Part shown: in pieces, positions 32,976 through 43,202 of the stretch
Layout of the letters: the number at the start of each line of letters is the position of its first letter
Numbering within the stretch: the first letter of the stretch is position 1
Assembly: GCF_014645495.1 (NCBI RefSeq)
Contig: NZ_BMLV01000001.1
Location: 227,986-291,985, forward strand
DNA from: Cloacibacterium rupense
GTDB taxonomy: Bacteria; Bacteroidota; Bacteroidia; Flavobacteriales; Weeksellaceae
Direction: 5' to 3'
Length of the DNA stretch: 64,000 nucleotides
Notes under the pieces: generated by a model
The model's database searches: none
Told to the model about the DNA's origin: nothing
The model's input: the letters and a program-made list of their open reading frames with translations, nothing else
Position numbers and translations under genes: made by a program

Positions 32976-34352
32976 TTATTTTTTTATGACTTTACTTTTG
33001 ATTATTTCTTTTCCGTATTTGTCAAAAAGGACTATAAAATAAATTCCATCTCTTAAATTAGATAAGTCAATAAAAGAAGTTTCTCTTTTTTCTAAAATTT
33101 TTTGTCCTAAAAAATTGTACACTTTAACGTAATTAGCATTAGTTGTAAAATGTGCAATATTATGTGTGGGATTAGGAAACATGGTTTCTTTAATTTTTTT
33201 ATCATTAGAAGTAGCTAAAGTATAAGAACAATTAGTGCTGAAGCTTGCAATGCTATCTATTTGCCAGGTGTATGCAGTAGCATAAGAATTAGCTAATGTT
33301 ACATCATCTACTTGAATGCAGGTTAGTTGACTATTAGAAAAAGCCTGCATAGAGTTCAGAATAGTATTGTTGCCGTTTTTAAGATTGAGCTGAGTTAAAG
33401 AATTAGCAAAACATAACAACGTTGTTAAAGCTGTGTTATTGGTAATGTCTAAAGTTGTAAGACCGCAACCTCGGCAATCTAAAAGTTGTAAAGCAGTATT
33501 TTTACTTACATCTAACGTTCCTATTTGATCGCCAACACAAGAAAAATCTTGTAACAAAATGTTATTACTTATATTTAGGCTAGTAATGAAATTTCTACCA
33601 CAATGTAAATATGTTAACGCTGTATTTTTGCTTACATCAAGGCTTCCAATTTTATTAAAATAGCAATCAAGAGTTTTTAAAGATAAATTTTTAGAAACAT
33701 CTAAACTCCTAATTTGATTATTATAACAAGACAAACCCACTAAATTTATATTCTTTGAAACATCTAAACTAGTTAATAAATTATCATCACAAGACAAATT
33801 TTGTAGCAAAGTGTTATTGCTTACATCTAAACTAGTGATTTTATTATCTAAACAATTTAAAGAAACCAGAGCGGTGTTTTTAGTAACATCTAAATTTGTG
33901 AGTTGATTACTAAAGCATGATAATGTATTTAATGCAAGATTATTACTTACATCTAAACTGTTGATTAGATTATTAAAACATAATAAGTATTGTAAAGCCG
34001 TATTATTGCTCACATTCAAGCTAGTTATTTGATTTCCAAAGCAGTATAATCCGGTTAATGCAATATTACTACTTACATCTAAACTTGTTAAATTGTTATA
34101 AGATGCATTAATTGATGTGATGTTTGTAAATGATTGAATGCCTGTTAGATCTGAAATATTTCTATTGTTACAATTTATACTTCCACTGAAAGCAATGGCT
34201 TCAGATAACTGAATTTCTGTGTCAGCATTGGTGTTGATATTAGTATCAGACACTAGATATGCTTTAAAGTTTGTATCAGGAATGTTTACAATTTGTGATT
34301 TGAAAAAACAAGCCAATATGAAACTTAAAAAAAAGAATAATTTTGATTTCAT
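32976..34352 (-). CDS. secreted leucine-rich-repeat protein with T9SS type A sorting domain
   Basis: A 458-residue cell-surface or secreted protein. Signal peptide (KLFFFLSFILACFFKSQ), a short N-terminal cap (IVNIPDTNFKAYLVSDTNIN), then about a dozen 21-residue repeats of the form LxxLDVSxNxxLxxLxCxxN, and at the end the type IX secretion signal MFPNPTHNIAHF...VKVYNFLGQKI...LRDGIYFIVLF. The Cys at the same repeat position in nearly every copy would build an internal cysteine ladder. The repeats give 63-nt tandem similarity at DNA level. A TAAATTTG box lies on the minus strand at 34387-34380. Confidence 0.92.
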   Translation of the reverse strand: MKSKLFFFLSFILACFFKSQIVNIPDTNFKAYLVSDTNINTNADTEIQLSEAIAFSGSINCNNRNISDLTGIQSFTNITSINASYNNLTSLDVSSNIALTGLYCFGNQITSLNVSNNTALQYLLCFNNLINSLDVSNNLALNTLSCFSNQLTNLDVTKNTALVSLNCLDNKITSLDVSNNTLLQNLSCDDNLLTSLDVSKNINLVGLSCYNNQIRSLDVSKNLSLKTLDCYFNKIGSLDVSKNTALTYLHCGRNFITSLNISNNILLQDFSCVGDQIGTLDVSKNTALQLLDCRGCGLTTLDITNNTALTTLLCFANSLTQLNLKNGNNTILNSMQAFSNSQLTCIQVDDVTLANSYATAYTWQIDSIASFSTNCSYTLATSNDKKIKETMFPNPTHNIAHFTTNANYVKVYNFLGQKILEKRETSFIDLSNLRDGIYFIVLFDKYGKEIIKSKVIKK

Positions 34353-34437
34353 ATTATCTAATTTGTGTTTTAATTATTACAAATTTATGATTTTTAACGA
34401 TAAGTTTCTTAAATTTGAGAAAAATAGATAAATAAAA

Positions 34438-34788
34438 TTGGTAGCAGAAGAAATCCGTGAATATTGTTTAACAAAAAAAGGAGTAACCGAAGGTTTTCCG
34501 TTTAATGAAACTGCTTTGGTTTTTAAAGTAGGAGGTAAAATGTTTTTGTTGATGGCATTAGACGCGCAACCTATAGTTTTTTCTGCCAAAAATAAGGAAG
34601 ACTACAACCAAGAATTAAGAGAAAAATATCACCAAATTTCTGGCGCTTATCACATGAATAAAACACATTGGAATTCGGTGGTTTGCGAAGGTTTGAAACC
34701 TGAATTCATTAAAAAATTAATTGATGACTCTTATCAACTGGTTTTTGATAGCCTGACAAAGAAAGTGAAGGAGGAGATTCTTAGTTAG
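34438..34788 (+). CDS. MmcQ/YjbR-family protein
   Basis: A 116-residue protein of the MmcQ/YjbR (CyaY-like fold, double-wing) family. KKGVTEGFPFNETALVFKVG and KMFLLMALDAQPIVFSAKN are typical, as is YHMNKTHWNSVVCEGLKPEF. The start is TTG 34438, no ATG being placed suitably. Family members are called DNA-binding, but evidence is thin. Confidence 0.88.
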   Translation: MVAEEIREYCLTKKGVTEGFPFNETALVFKVGGKMFLLMALDAQPIVFSAKNKEDYNQELREKYHQISGAYHMNKTHWNSVVCEGLKPEFIKKLIDDSYQLVFDSLTKKVKEEILS

Positions 34789-34826
34789 ACAATTTTTTAG
34801 GTAGACTTTAAAGTTATAATGAAAAA

Positions 34827-34914
34827 ATCATCAGCGCGATATGAAAAAAATAACTAAATGATATGAAAAATGAAGTTTGATTAATAACAAGTCTAAAAGT
34901 TTTGCGCTGATGAT
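34827..34914. repeat. inverted repeat ATCATCAGCGC...GCGCTGATGAT
   Basis: Perfect 11-bp arms (34827-34837 and 34904-34914) flank 66 nt that contain the motif GATATGAAAAA twice. It lies between convergent genes and may help terminate both. Confidence 0.65.
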
Positions 34915-34919
34915 CTATA

Positions 34920-35561
34920 TTAAAATTTTATAATGACACCATAATTATCGATTAATTGATTATAGTTTTTTGGGGTGTATTTGTTGTTTCTGAAGTCTAG
35001 ATATTTTAAGTCTTTTATATTTTCAATTTCCTTTGGGATTTCCTTAAAATCATTATTATTGAGGTATAGAGTCTCTAGATTTTTGATTTTAGAGAGGTTT
35101 TTGGGCAATTTTTTTAGTTGGTCACCTTCAAGATGTAGTATTTTAAGCTTGGGTAAAAAAGTTAGCGTTTCAATAGTTTTTTCTAGATTCATATTTTTTT
35201 CATTGTTCAGATATAATTCTTCTAGATTATTCAAATTCTTAAAAGATGAGGGAAGTATTTTAAAATCATTACCACTTAAGTCAAGTATTTTAAGGTTTTT
35301 TAGTTGAGCAATTCCATCTGGTATCTTATTGAGGTGGTCGTTTTTTAAACTGAGATATTCTAGATTAGGAAACTGTAGCCACACGTCATCATTAATGTTT
35401 AGCTTTTGATTGTCAAGTTTAAGTCTAAATACATTTTCTGGCTCTTTCAGTGCATTTTCTATATTGGTAAATTCTTTTCGTTCAATAATATTTGATTTAT
35501 TTTCCTGCGCGAAAAATAAATTTAATGATGTTACTAAAAAGATGAAGATTATATTTCTCAT
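34920..35561 (-). CDS. exported leucine-rich-repeat protein
   Basis: A 213-residue protein with a signal peptide (RNIIFIFLVTSLNLFFAQ) and about six LRRs of 23-residue type, for example NLKILDLSGNDFKILPSSFK and NLETLYLNNNDFKEIPKEIE. No sorting domain follows, so it may stay in the periplasm. ATG 35561 is chosen because it begins the signal peptide; a start at 35633 would bury it. It differs in repeat type from the larger LRR protein next door. Confidence 0.82.
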   Translation of the reverse strand: MRNIIFIFLVTSLNLFFAQENKSNIIERKEFTNIENALKEPENVFRLKLDNQKLNINDDVWLQFPNLEYLSLKNDHLNKIPDGIAQLKNLKILDLSGNDFKILPSSFKNLNNLEELYLNNEKNMNLEKTIETLTFLPKLKILHLEGDQLKKLPKNLSKIKNLETLYLNNNDFKEIPKEIENIKDLKYLDFRNNKYTPKNYNQLIDNYGVIIKF

Positions 35562-35724
35562 AATATTATAACATTCTTTTATTATTTTTTGTAAAGATAT
35601 AAACAAATCTTTTTGAGATAGTATTACTATCATTTAATGTATCTATAACTATTATATTCAGTTGTAATTATTTTAAACTAGATATTATAACTATTTATTA
35701 AAAATTCTTTTTTAAATTTGTTTT

Positions 35725-36399
35725 ATGGAATTTCAATTGACATTCAGAGTAAATCCTTCTTTATTTTTAAGGGATCCAGATTCTAGCGAAGTTGGCAAAA
35801 ATATTGTGAAAAATTCTATAGAACTCATGCATGAAATAGGATATGAGAATTTTACATTTAAAAAACTTTCTCAGTACATCAATTCTACAGAAGCTACTAT
35901 CTATAGGTATTTTCCTAACAAGCATAAACTATTGCTTTATATACTTAATTGGTATTGGAGTTACTTATATTATCATTCTCAAGTTAATGTAAAAGGAAAA
36001 GCTAGCCCAAAAGATAAACTTAGATATATCCTGAGATTAATTACCAATAACGAGGTTGTAAGCGCAGGATTTGGTAACTATGATTTGCAAAAGTTATATG
36101 AAATAGTTATTTCTGAAAGTAGTAAAGTTTACTTGGTAAAAGATGTCGACCTGATTAATAAGGAGCAGGTTTTCAAACCTTACAAAGAATTATGTGCTTT
36201 TGTAGCTGAAATTATTCTAGAGTGCAAAAAAGATTATAAATTTTCAAAATCACTGTCTAGCACAATTATAGAAACTGCACATTACCAACAGTATTTTAGT
36301 ATGCACTTACCAAGGTTAACTGATAATAGTAAAGAAGTAAATCACTCTATCTATGTCTTAGAATTTTTAGAAAATTTTGTATTTGATATTCTAGACTAA
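35725..36399 (+). CDS. TetR/AcrR-family transcriptional regulator
   Basis: A 224-residue regulator with an N-terminal TetR helix-turn-helix (residues ~28-70: IVKNSIELMHEIGYENFTFK, then LSQYINSTEATIYRYFPNKH) and an all-helical ligand domain. The ligand is unknown. A TAAATTTG box at 35713-35720 sits 4 nt before the ATG, which would give a leaderless mRNA. Its stop overlaps the ribF stop by 4 nt on the opposite strand. Confidence 0.85.
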   Translation: MEFQLTFRVNPSLFLRDPDSSEVGKNIVKNSIELMHEIGYENFTFKKLSQYINSTEATIYRYFPNKHKLLLYILNWYWSYLYYHSQVNVKGKASPKDKLRYILRLITNNEVVSAGFGNYDLQKLYEIVISESSKVYLVKDVDLINKEQVFKPYKELCAFVAEIILECKKDYKFSKSLSSTIIETAHYQQYFSMHLPRLTDNSKEVNHSIYVLEFLENFVFDILD

Positions 36400-37316
36400 A
36401 ATTTGAAATTTTCAGTCAATTTCTTATCCTCATCTAGTCTTTCAATCAATTTCTCTAAAGATTCAAATTTAATTTCTTCGTGTAGAAAATCTCTGAATTT
36501 TACAGTAATTTCTTCACCATAAATATCTTGGTTGAAATCGAGAATATAAACTTCTACGGTAAGTTTATCGCCATTTACCGTAGGGTTGGTACCAATGCTT
36601 AGCATGCCTTTAAAGAAATTATTTTTAACTTCTACTTCTACAATGTAAGCTCCTTTTTTCGGGAGAAGTTTTAGCTCGTCAACTTCTATATTTGCCGTAG
36701 GATAACCAATAGTTCTACCTAGCTTTTTGCCATCAATCACCTTTCCTGAAACAGAATAATGGTAGCCCAGCATCTTGTTAGCACCTGAAATATTTCCGTT
36801 GGTTAGACAATTTCTAATTTTGGTAGAACTAATATTGAAATCACCTTCTTTTACAGCATCTAACTGTTGAACTTCAAAATCCAATTCTTGAGAAAGTTTT
36901 TGTAAAAGTTCAAAATTTCCAGATTTATTTTTCCCAAAAACGTGGTCGTGACCTATGATAATGTGTTTTACGTTTAGTTTTTCAACTAAAATTTGTTTTA
37001 CGAATTCTTCACCAGTTAAGTTTCTGAAATTTTCGTCAAAGGATTTTAGAAAAACCACATCTAAATTTGCTTTTTCTAATAAATAGAGTTTTTCGTCTAG
37101 AGTATTTAGTAATTTTAAATCATCATTAGGATTAAAAACCTTCCTTGGATGTGGCCAAAAACTGAGTAAAGCGGTTTCCAAATTCTTTTCTTTAGCTGCA
37201 GATTTTAAGAGATTAATGATAGAGATATGACCAAGATGAACCCCATCAAACATTCCTAAAGATAATACTTTAGGAGAGTTTTCTGTATAATTTTCAAATT
37301 CTCTTACGATTTTCAA
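36396..37316 (-). CDS. ribF: bifunctional riboflavin kinase / FAD synthetase
   Basis: A 306-residue enzyme converting riboflavin to FMN and FAD. N-terminal nucleotidyltransferase: VLSLGMFDGVHLGHISIINL and IIGHDHVFGKNKSGNFELLQ, with SSTKIRNCLTNGNISGANKM. C-terminal kinase: GKKLGRTIGYPTANIEVDEL and GMLSIGTNPTVNG, VEVYILDFNQDIYGEEI. Normal length. Divergent from atpD. Confidence 0.95.
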   Translation of the reverse strand: MKIVREFENYTENSPKVLSLGMFDGVHLGHISIINLLKSAAKEKNLETALLSFWPHPRKVFNPNDDLKLLNTLDEKLYLLEKANLDVVFLKSFDENFRNLTGEEFVKQILVEKLNVKHIIIGHDHVFGKNKSGNFELLQKLSQELDFEVQQLDAVKEGDFNISSTKIRNCLTNGNISGANKMLGYHYSVSGKVIDGKKLGRTIGYPTANIEVDELKLLPKKGAYIVEVEVKNNFFKGMLSIGTNPTVNGDKLTVEVYILDFNQDIYGEEITVKFRDFLHEEIKFESLEKLIERLDEDKKLTENFKF

Positions 37317-37367
37317 AACTGCATAAATTTTGTGAGTGCAAAGATGAAAAAAAATATTGATTTATAG

Positions 37368-38927
<1,560 letters not shown>

Positions 38928-38930
38928 TTT

Positions 38931-38993
38931 GCTAATTGCTTATAGCTTATAGCTTATAGCTATTTGCCTAAAGCCAAATGCCAAAAGCTAATT
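38931..38993. repeat. heptad repeat, 9 units (GCTTATA/GCCAAAA), between atpD and atpC
   Basis: GCTAATT, GCTTATA three times, GCTATTT, GCCTAAA, GCCAAAT, GCCAAAA and GCTAATT: nine units in exact 7-nt phase, each beginning GC. The array fills the atpD-atpC gap completely and ends 3 nt before the atpC ATG. The largest such array in the window. Confidence 0.8.
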
Positions 38994-38996
38994 AAA

Positions 38997-39281
38997 ATGA
39001 ATATTAAAATATTAACCCCGGAATTTGTAGTTTTTGAAGGCGAAGTAGATTCTGTTCTTCTTCCCGGAAAAAATGGTGATTTCCATATTATGAAAAATCA
39101 CGCCGCTATTGTTTCTTCTTTAGTTAATGGTAAAGTAAGATTGTTTACAAAGGAGATTGCAAATGATAATTTTGCAAAATTCTTCACCAAAGAAAACGAA
39201 AAGAATAGTGTTTTTTCTTACCAAATAAACAGTGGTGTAGTAGAATTTAATAATGATAAAGGAATTATCCTTTGTGATTAA
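38997..39281 (+). CDS. atpC: ATP synthase F1 subunit epsilon
   Basis: A 94-residue protein with the epsilon N-terminal beta-sandwich: NIKILTPEFVVFEGEVDSVL, LPGKNGDFHIMKNHAAIVSS and a YQINSGVVEFNNDKGIILCD end. It lacks most of the C-terminal helical hairpin of longer epsilon subunits, as is normal for Bacteroidota. ATG 38997 is preceded by a heptad array rather than an ordinary ribosome-binding region, so translation may depend on atpD. Confidence 0.93.
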   Translation: MNIKILTPEFVVFEGEVDSVLLPGKNGDFHIMKNHAAIVSSLVNGKVRLFTKEIANDNFAKFFTKENEKNSVFSYQINSGVVEFNNDKGIILCD

Positions 39282-39300
39282 AATTTTCTCAAATAAATGA

Positions 39301-39330
39301 AAAACTCGGGCCAAAAGCTCGAGTTTTTTT
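39301..39330 (+). terminator. atpDC terminator
   Basis: AAAACTCG (39301-39308) pairs with CGAGTTTT (39320-39327), extended inside by GGC/GCT with a wobble, then T-run. Confidence 0.83.
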
Positions 39331-39379
39331 ATGAAATATTCTTAAATTTCTTAGATTACATTTTTCCAAAAAAAGAAAT

Positions 39380-41581
39380 TTATAAAGTCAAAATTACGCC
39401 ATTTTCTCTCAAAGTTTGCATTGGTTTTGAATACCAAAATAACTCAAAATCATCAAAATTTAATTCAAATTTTGACTTTAAATCATTGAAATTTAATGCT
39501 TTATTGTTTTTATGTAAAGCAATTTCATCAATAGTTTCTAATAACCAATTGGCTTTATCTTTTTCTAGGTTAATGCTAAAAACATTCGTTTTTTCGTGGA
39601 AGGTAAGCGTTGCCATTTCCCAAGTATTTCCTTTTTTAGATTTAGTGAAAAATTCTACCAATGGTTTTCCACTTGTCCAAATGATTTTTGAATTCGGTTT
39701 GGTGTTAAAATTTTCTTCTTCCAAAAGACAATCGTGTATATAATCTGGATGGATTTTTGTTTTCGGAATTTTAAATTCAAACCATTGTTGCAAAGGATTT
39801 TCAAAACAGATTCCGTGCATATAGTTAAAAAGTGATTTTTTCAGTCCAAAACTGAACTTACTGTGGTCAATTCCTGTTTTATCTCTAAATTCTATATCAT
39901 TATTGGCAAAAGTTATTTCCTTTACACTCGGAATTACCCCAAATTCCTCAGGATTTAATCCAACTGGCGAATGTGCCGTCATCGCAAATTGATGCCAAAA
40001 TCCGCTCTGTAAAATCCCCATTTCGAACATCTGTCTTACCATTTCTAAAGAATCTATGGTTTCTTGTTCAGTTTGCGTAGGGTAACCGTACATTAAATAG
40101 GAGTGAACCATAATTCCGGCTTCAGTGAAATTTCTACAAACTTTGGCAACTTGTTCTACCGTAACTCCTTTATTAATGAGCTTTAACAATCTATCACTCG
40201 CAACTTCTAAACCACCAGAAACGGCTACACAACCCGAAAGTTTCAGTAAAAAGCACAAATCTCTGGTAAAATTTTTCTCGAAACGAATGTTTGTCCACCA
40301 AGTGACCACGAGTTTTCTTCTCAAAATCTCAAGGGCTACTTCTCGCATCAAAGCTGGTGGCGCTGCTTCATCTACAAAATGAAAGCCATTTTCTCCCGTT
40401 TTTTCGATGAGTTCTTCCATTCTGTCTACCAAAATTTTGGCAGAAATAGGTTCGTAAAGCTTGATGTAATCTAAAGAAATATCACAAAAAGTACATTTTC
40501 CCCAATAGCAACCGTGCGCCATCGTGAGCTTATTCCATCTTCCGTCGCTCCATAAACTGTGCATCGGGTTGGCAATTTCAATCACAGAAATATATTGGTC
40601 TAAAGGCAAATCAGTGTAATCGGGTGTACCAATTTCAGATTGCTTGTAATCGTGTTTTTCAGAATTATTTTTATAAATTACTTCAGATTTTTCTAGTAAA
40701 AAAGTACGTTTAAATTCGTTTTTAGATTCAGAAATATTTTGGTAGAGTAGTTCTATAGGTAATTCTCCGTCGTCAAGTGTAATAAAATCAAAGAATTCAA
40801 AAACTCTTTTATCTTTTAAATCTCTAAGTTCTGTGTTCGCAAAACCACCTCCAAAAGCCGTTTTTACATTCGGAAAATGAGTTTTGATGAATTGTGCGCA
40901 TCTAAAAGCTGAATACAAATTCCCAGGAAATGGAACGGAAAAACACACCAATTTAGGCTGAATTTCTTTCAGCTTTTTTTCTAAAATTTCTAAGGTAATT
41001 ACATCAATAAAAGTCTTTTCAGCATTGAGTTTTTCATATAATTCATTGAAAGAATTGGCGCTTCTCCCGAGTTTTTCTGCATATCTGCTAAAGCCAAAAT
41101 TTTCGTCTGCATTTTCTACAATAAAATCTGATAAATCTTCTAAAAATAAGGTTGCCAAATGTTTCGCTTTGTCTTGCAAACCCATATTTCCGAAAGCAAA
41201 TTCCATATCATCAAGTTGATTAAATCTTGAAGCTTCTGGCAGAAAATTCATACTGCAAATTTGTCTCGCTAATGTTGGCTTTTTGTTTTGCAGAAAAGCA
41301 ATTACATCATCTATTGTTTTAATATATTCTTCTTTCAATGCAAAAATTCTCTGCGAATTTTCAGAAATTTCTTGACCAAATTCTTGAAATCCAGAACCAG
41401 AAACTTGAAATAAATTGGTAAGCCCTTCTCTAGAAAAAAGTTGTAAAATGACTTCAATTCCCAAATCCATTTGATGATTTGGAATGTTTTTGGTATTCAA
41501 AAAACCTTTCAGGTACGCAGTTGCCGGATATGGTGTATTGAGCTGCGTAAACGGAGGCGTAATAAGAAGAAGATCTTTCAA
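39380..41581 (-). CDS. B12-binding-domain radical SAM protein
   Basis: A 733-residue radical SAM enzyme. The N-terminal ~330 residues hold a cobalamin-binding-like Rossmann region (PKLVCFSVPFPGNLYSAFRC, VKTAFGGGFANTEL). The iron-sulfur motif HGCYWGKCTFCDISLDYIKL gives C-x4-C-x2-C, one residue longer than the canonical C-x3-C-x2-C, followed by GFHFVDEAAPPALMREVALE and SGGLEVASDRLLKLINKGVT. Reaction unknown. I start at TTG 41581 (LKDLLLITPPFTQLNTPYPA); a start at 41668 would overlap the divergent gene and add an unlikely leader. Confidence 0.85.
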   Translation of the reverse strand: MKDLLLITPPFTQLNTPYPATAYLKGFLNTKNIPNHQMDLGIEVILQLFSREGLTNLFQVSGSGFQEFGQEISENSQRIFALKEEYIKTIDDVIAFLQNKKPTLARQICSMNFLPEASRFNQLDDMEFAFGNMGLQDKAKHLATLFLEDLSDFIVENADENFGFSRYAEKLGRSANSFNELYEKLNAEKTFIDVITLEILEKKLKEIQPKLVCFSVPFPGNLYSAFRCAQFIKTHFPNVKTAFGGGFANTELRDLKDKRVFEFFDFITLDDGELPIELLYQNISESKNEFKRTFLLEKSEVIYKNNSEKHDYKQSEIGTPDYTDLPLDQYISVIEIANPMHSLWSDGRWNKLTMAHGCYWGKCTFCDISLDYIKLYEPISAKILVDRMEELIEKTGENGFHFVDEAAPPALMREVALEILRRKLVVTWWTNIRFEKNFTRDLCFLLKLSGCVAVSGGLEVASDRLLKLINKGVTVEQVAKVCRNFTEAGIMVHSYLMYGYPTQTEQETIDSLEMVRQMFEMGILQSGFWHQFAMTAHSPVGLNPEEFGVIPSVKEITFANNDIEFRDKTGIDHSKFSFGLKKSLFNYMHGICFENPLQQWFEFKIPKTKIHPDYIHDCLLEEENFNTKPNSKIIWTSGKPLVEFFTKSKKGNTWEMATLTFHEKTNVFSINLEKDKANWLLETIDEIALHKNNKALNFNDLKSKFELNFDDFELFWYSKPMQTLRENGVILTL

Positions 41582-41646
41582 ATGATAAATTTTTGCAAAG
41601 GTAAGATTTATAAATGTCTTACAAATATTTTTTATAAATTCACAAA

Positions 41647-42966
41647 ATGAAAATGAAATGGACATCAATTCTGAGCGGAATAGCTTTGCTTTTAGTTATT
41701 GTTATTAAATCTCAAAGCATTGAAAATAAAGAGGTTTTAAAGCCTTTTGTAGAAAAACTTAATCAAGATAAAGTAACTCAAATTTTATTTTTGGGAGATT
41801 CTCACATTCAAGCAGATTGGATAACCAGTTTTTTGAGAAATAAATTTCAAGAAAAATTTGGTAATGCAGGCAGAGGATTGGTTTTTCCTTATGCAGTTGC
41901 CAATTCTAATGGCCCAGATGATTTTACTTCGGCTACCAACCAAACTTGGCAGAATTTCAGATTGGTATATGAGCAAGATGTTTTTCAGCAAATGGGAGCT
42001 TCTGGTTTTGTCATCGGAAACCAAAAAGAGAGTTTCCTTGAAATAAAATTCAAAAATCCTGACGAATTTTTCGATAAAATATTGATTTTCAATGATGAAA
42101 AAATGAATGGTGAAAAATTTCAATTGTATAAAGAAAATCAAACCTTAAGCAATTTTGTTTCTAAATCAGCAGAAAGAATAAAATATACTGTTTCATCTGG
42201 CGAAACTTTTCCAGAATTAGCGTCTAAATTTTATACCACTACTACAAAATTGGTTCAACTAAACGGAGCTGGAATTAAAAATCCTATGGAAGGAAATTCT
42301 TATCAAATCGATAAAATTTCTTTTAATTACAATCCTGAATTTGAAAATTCAATAGAGAAAATTGCTGATTATCAGTTTTCTGGAAATAAAACTTTGGTGC
42401 AACTTTCTGAGCCTCAAAATACATTCTTAATGAAAACCAATGCAAGTTCTGGAAATACGTTTTATGGTTTTCAATTTTTGAAAAATGTAAATAAAGGCGT
42501 TGTTTTTAATACAGTAGGTGTAAATGGAGCTAAGTATGCAGATTTTCTGAAATTTCCACTTCAAATGGAGCAATTGAAATCTATAAATCCAGATTTTGTG
42601 GTGATTGCTTTAGGAACTAATGAATCTCTAAGTACCATTACTAAAGAAGAATTTCAAAAAAATGTTTCAGATTTGGTTTCAAAATTTAAAGAACAGAATC
42701 CTGACCTTCCTATTTTATTGATTTCACCCACAGATAATCAATTAAAACCACATCAAATTAAAGAAATTGTGAGTTGGATTAAGGAAAGTGCTTTACAAAA
42801 TAACGTGTCGTTTTTTAATCTATATGAAGCGACTGGTGAACGCGGGTATTTCAAAAAATCACTGAATAGGAAAGAGGCTAATGCAGATGGAGTTCATTTC
42901 TTAAGACCTGGTTATGAGTTTCAGGCACAGAAAATTTGGAATGCACTTTCCGATAATTTTAAATGA
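41647..42966 (+). CDS. SGNH/GDSL hydrolase with LysM-like segment
   Basis: A 439-residue exported hydrolase. After an N-terminal signal or anchor (ILSGIALLLVIVIKSQS) come the SGNH blocks: ILFLGDSHIQADW (Ser), VVIALGTNES (Asn) and ADGVHFLRPGYEF (Asp-x-x-His). Residues ~178-217 (YTVSSGETFPELASKFYTTT, then KLVQLNGAGI) look like a LysM peptidoglycan-binding module inserted between the blocks. An O-acetyl esterase or transferase on cell-wall glycan is therefore likely (inference). It converges on the MBOAT/SGNH pair. Start 41647 or the ATG at 41653. Confidence 0.82.
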   Translation: MKMKWTSILSGIALLLVIVIKSQSIENKEVLKPFVEKLNQDKVTQILFLGDSHIQADWITSFLRNKFQEKFGNAGRGLVFPYAVANSNGPDDFTSATNQTWQNFRLVYEQDVFQQMGASGFVIGNQKESFLEIKFKNPDEFFDKILIFNDEKMNGEKFQLYKENQTLSNFVSKSAERIKYTVSSGETFPELASKFYTTTTKLVQLNGAGIKNPMEGNSYQIDKISFNYNPEFENSIEKIADYQFSGNKTLVQLSEPQNTFLMKTNASSGNTFYGFQFLKNVNKGVVFNTVGVNGAKYADFLKFPLQMEQLKSINPDFVVIALGTNESLSTITKEEFQKNVSDLVSKFKEQNPDLPILLISPTDNQLKPHQIKEIVSWIKESALQNNVSFFNLYEATGERGYFKKSLNRKEANADGVHFLRPGYEFQAQKIWNALSDNFK

Positions 42967-43011
42967 AAATACATTATTTAGTACATCACAATTTTTTAAA
43001 TTATATTTTTT

Positions 43012-43136
43012 AACCACAAAAGAGACAAAAGAAATGATTTGAAACAAGAATTTAAAAAGGAAAAAAAGTGTAATATTTAGTTTTTTTTCTTTTGAATGGC
43101 TTATAAGCTAATGAATCTTTTGTCTCTTTTGTGGTT
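43012..43136. repeat. long inverted repeat, 21-bp arms (AACCACAAAAGAGAC...)
   Basis: Perfect 21-bp arms at 43012-43032 and 43116-43136, beginning AACCACAAAAGAGACAAAAG, enclose 83 nt with further partial complementarity (A-run against T-run) and a GCTTATAAGC palindrome. The right arm plus TTTATTA matches 55472-55497 in 24 of 26 positions. It lies between convergent genes. Confidence 0.82.
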
Positions 43137-43202
43137 TATTATTTTTGTTAGTACTAAAAAAATACATTAAAAATCACTGATTTTCTCAGTGCTTTTTATA
43201 TT

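Noticed and set aside
33300..34150. Regular ~63-nt repeats that could be taken for a CRISPR-like array
   Set aside because: They are degenerate and fully explained by the 21-residue leucine-rich repeats of the protein on the minus strand; there are no unique spacers.
38931..38996. Heptad arrays considered as iterons or a CRISPR leader
   Set aside because: Units are only 7 nt, degenerate and differ among loci; no replication or cas gene is near.
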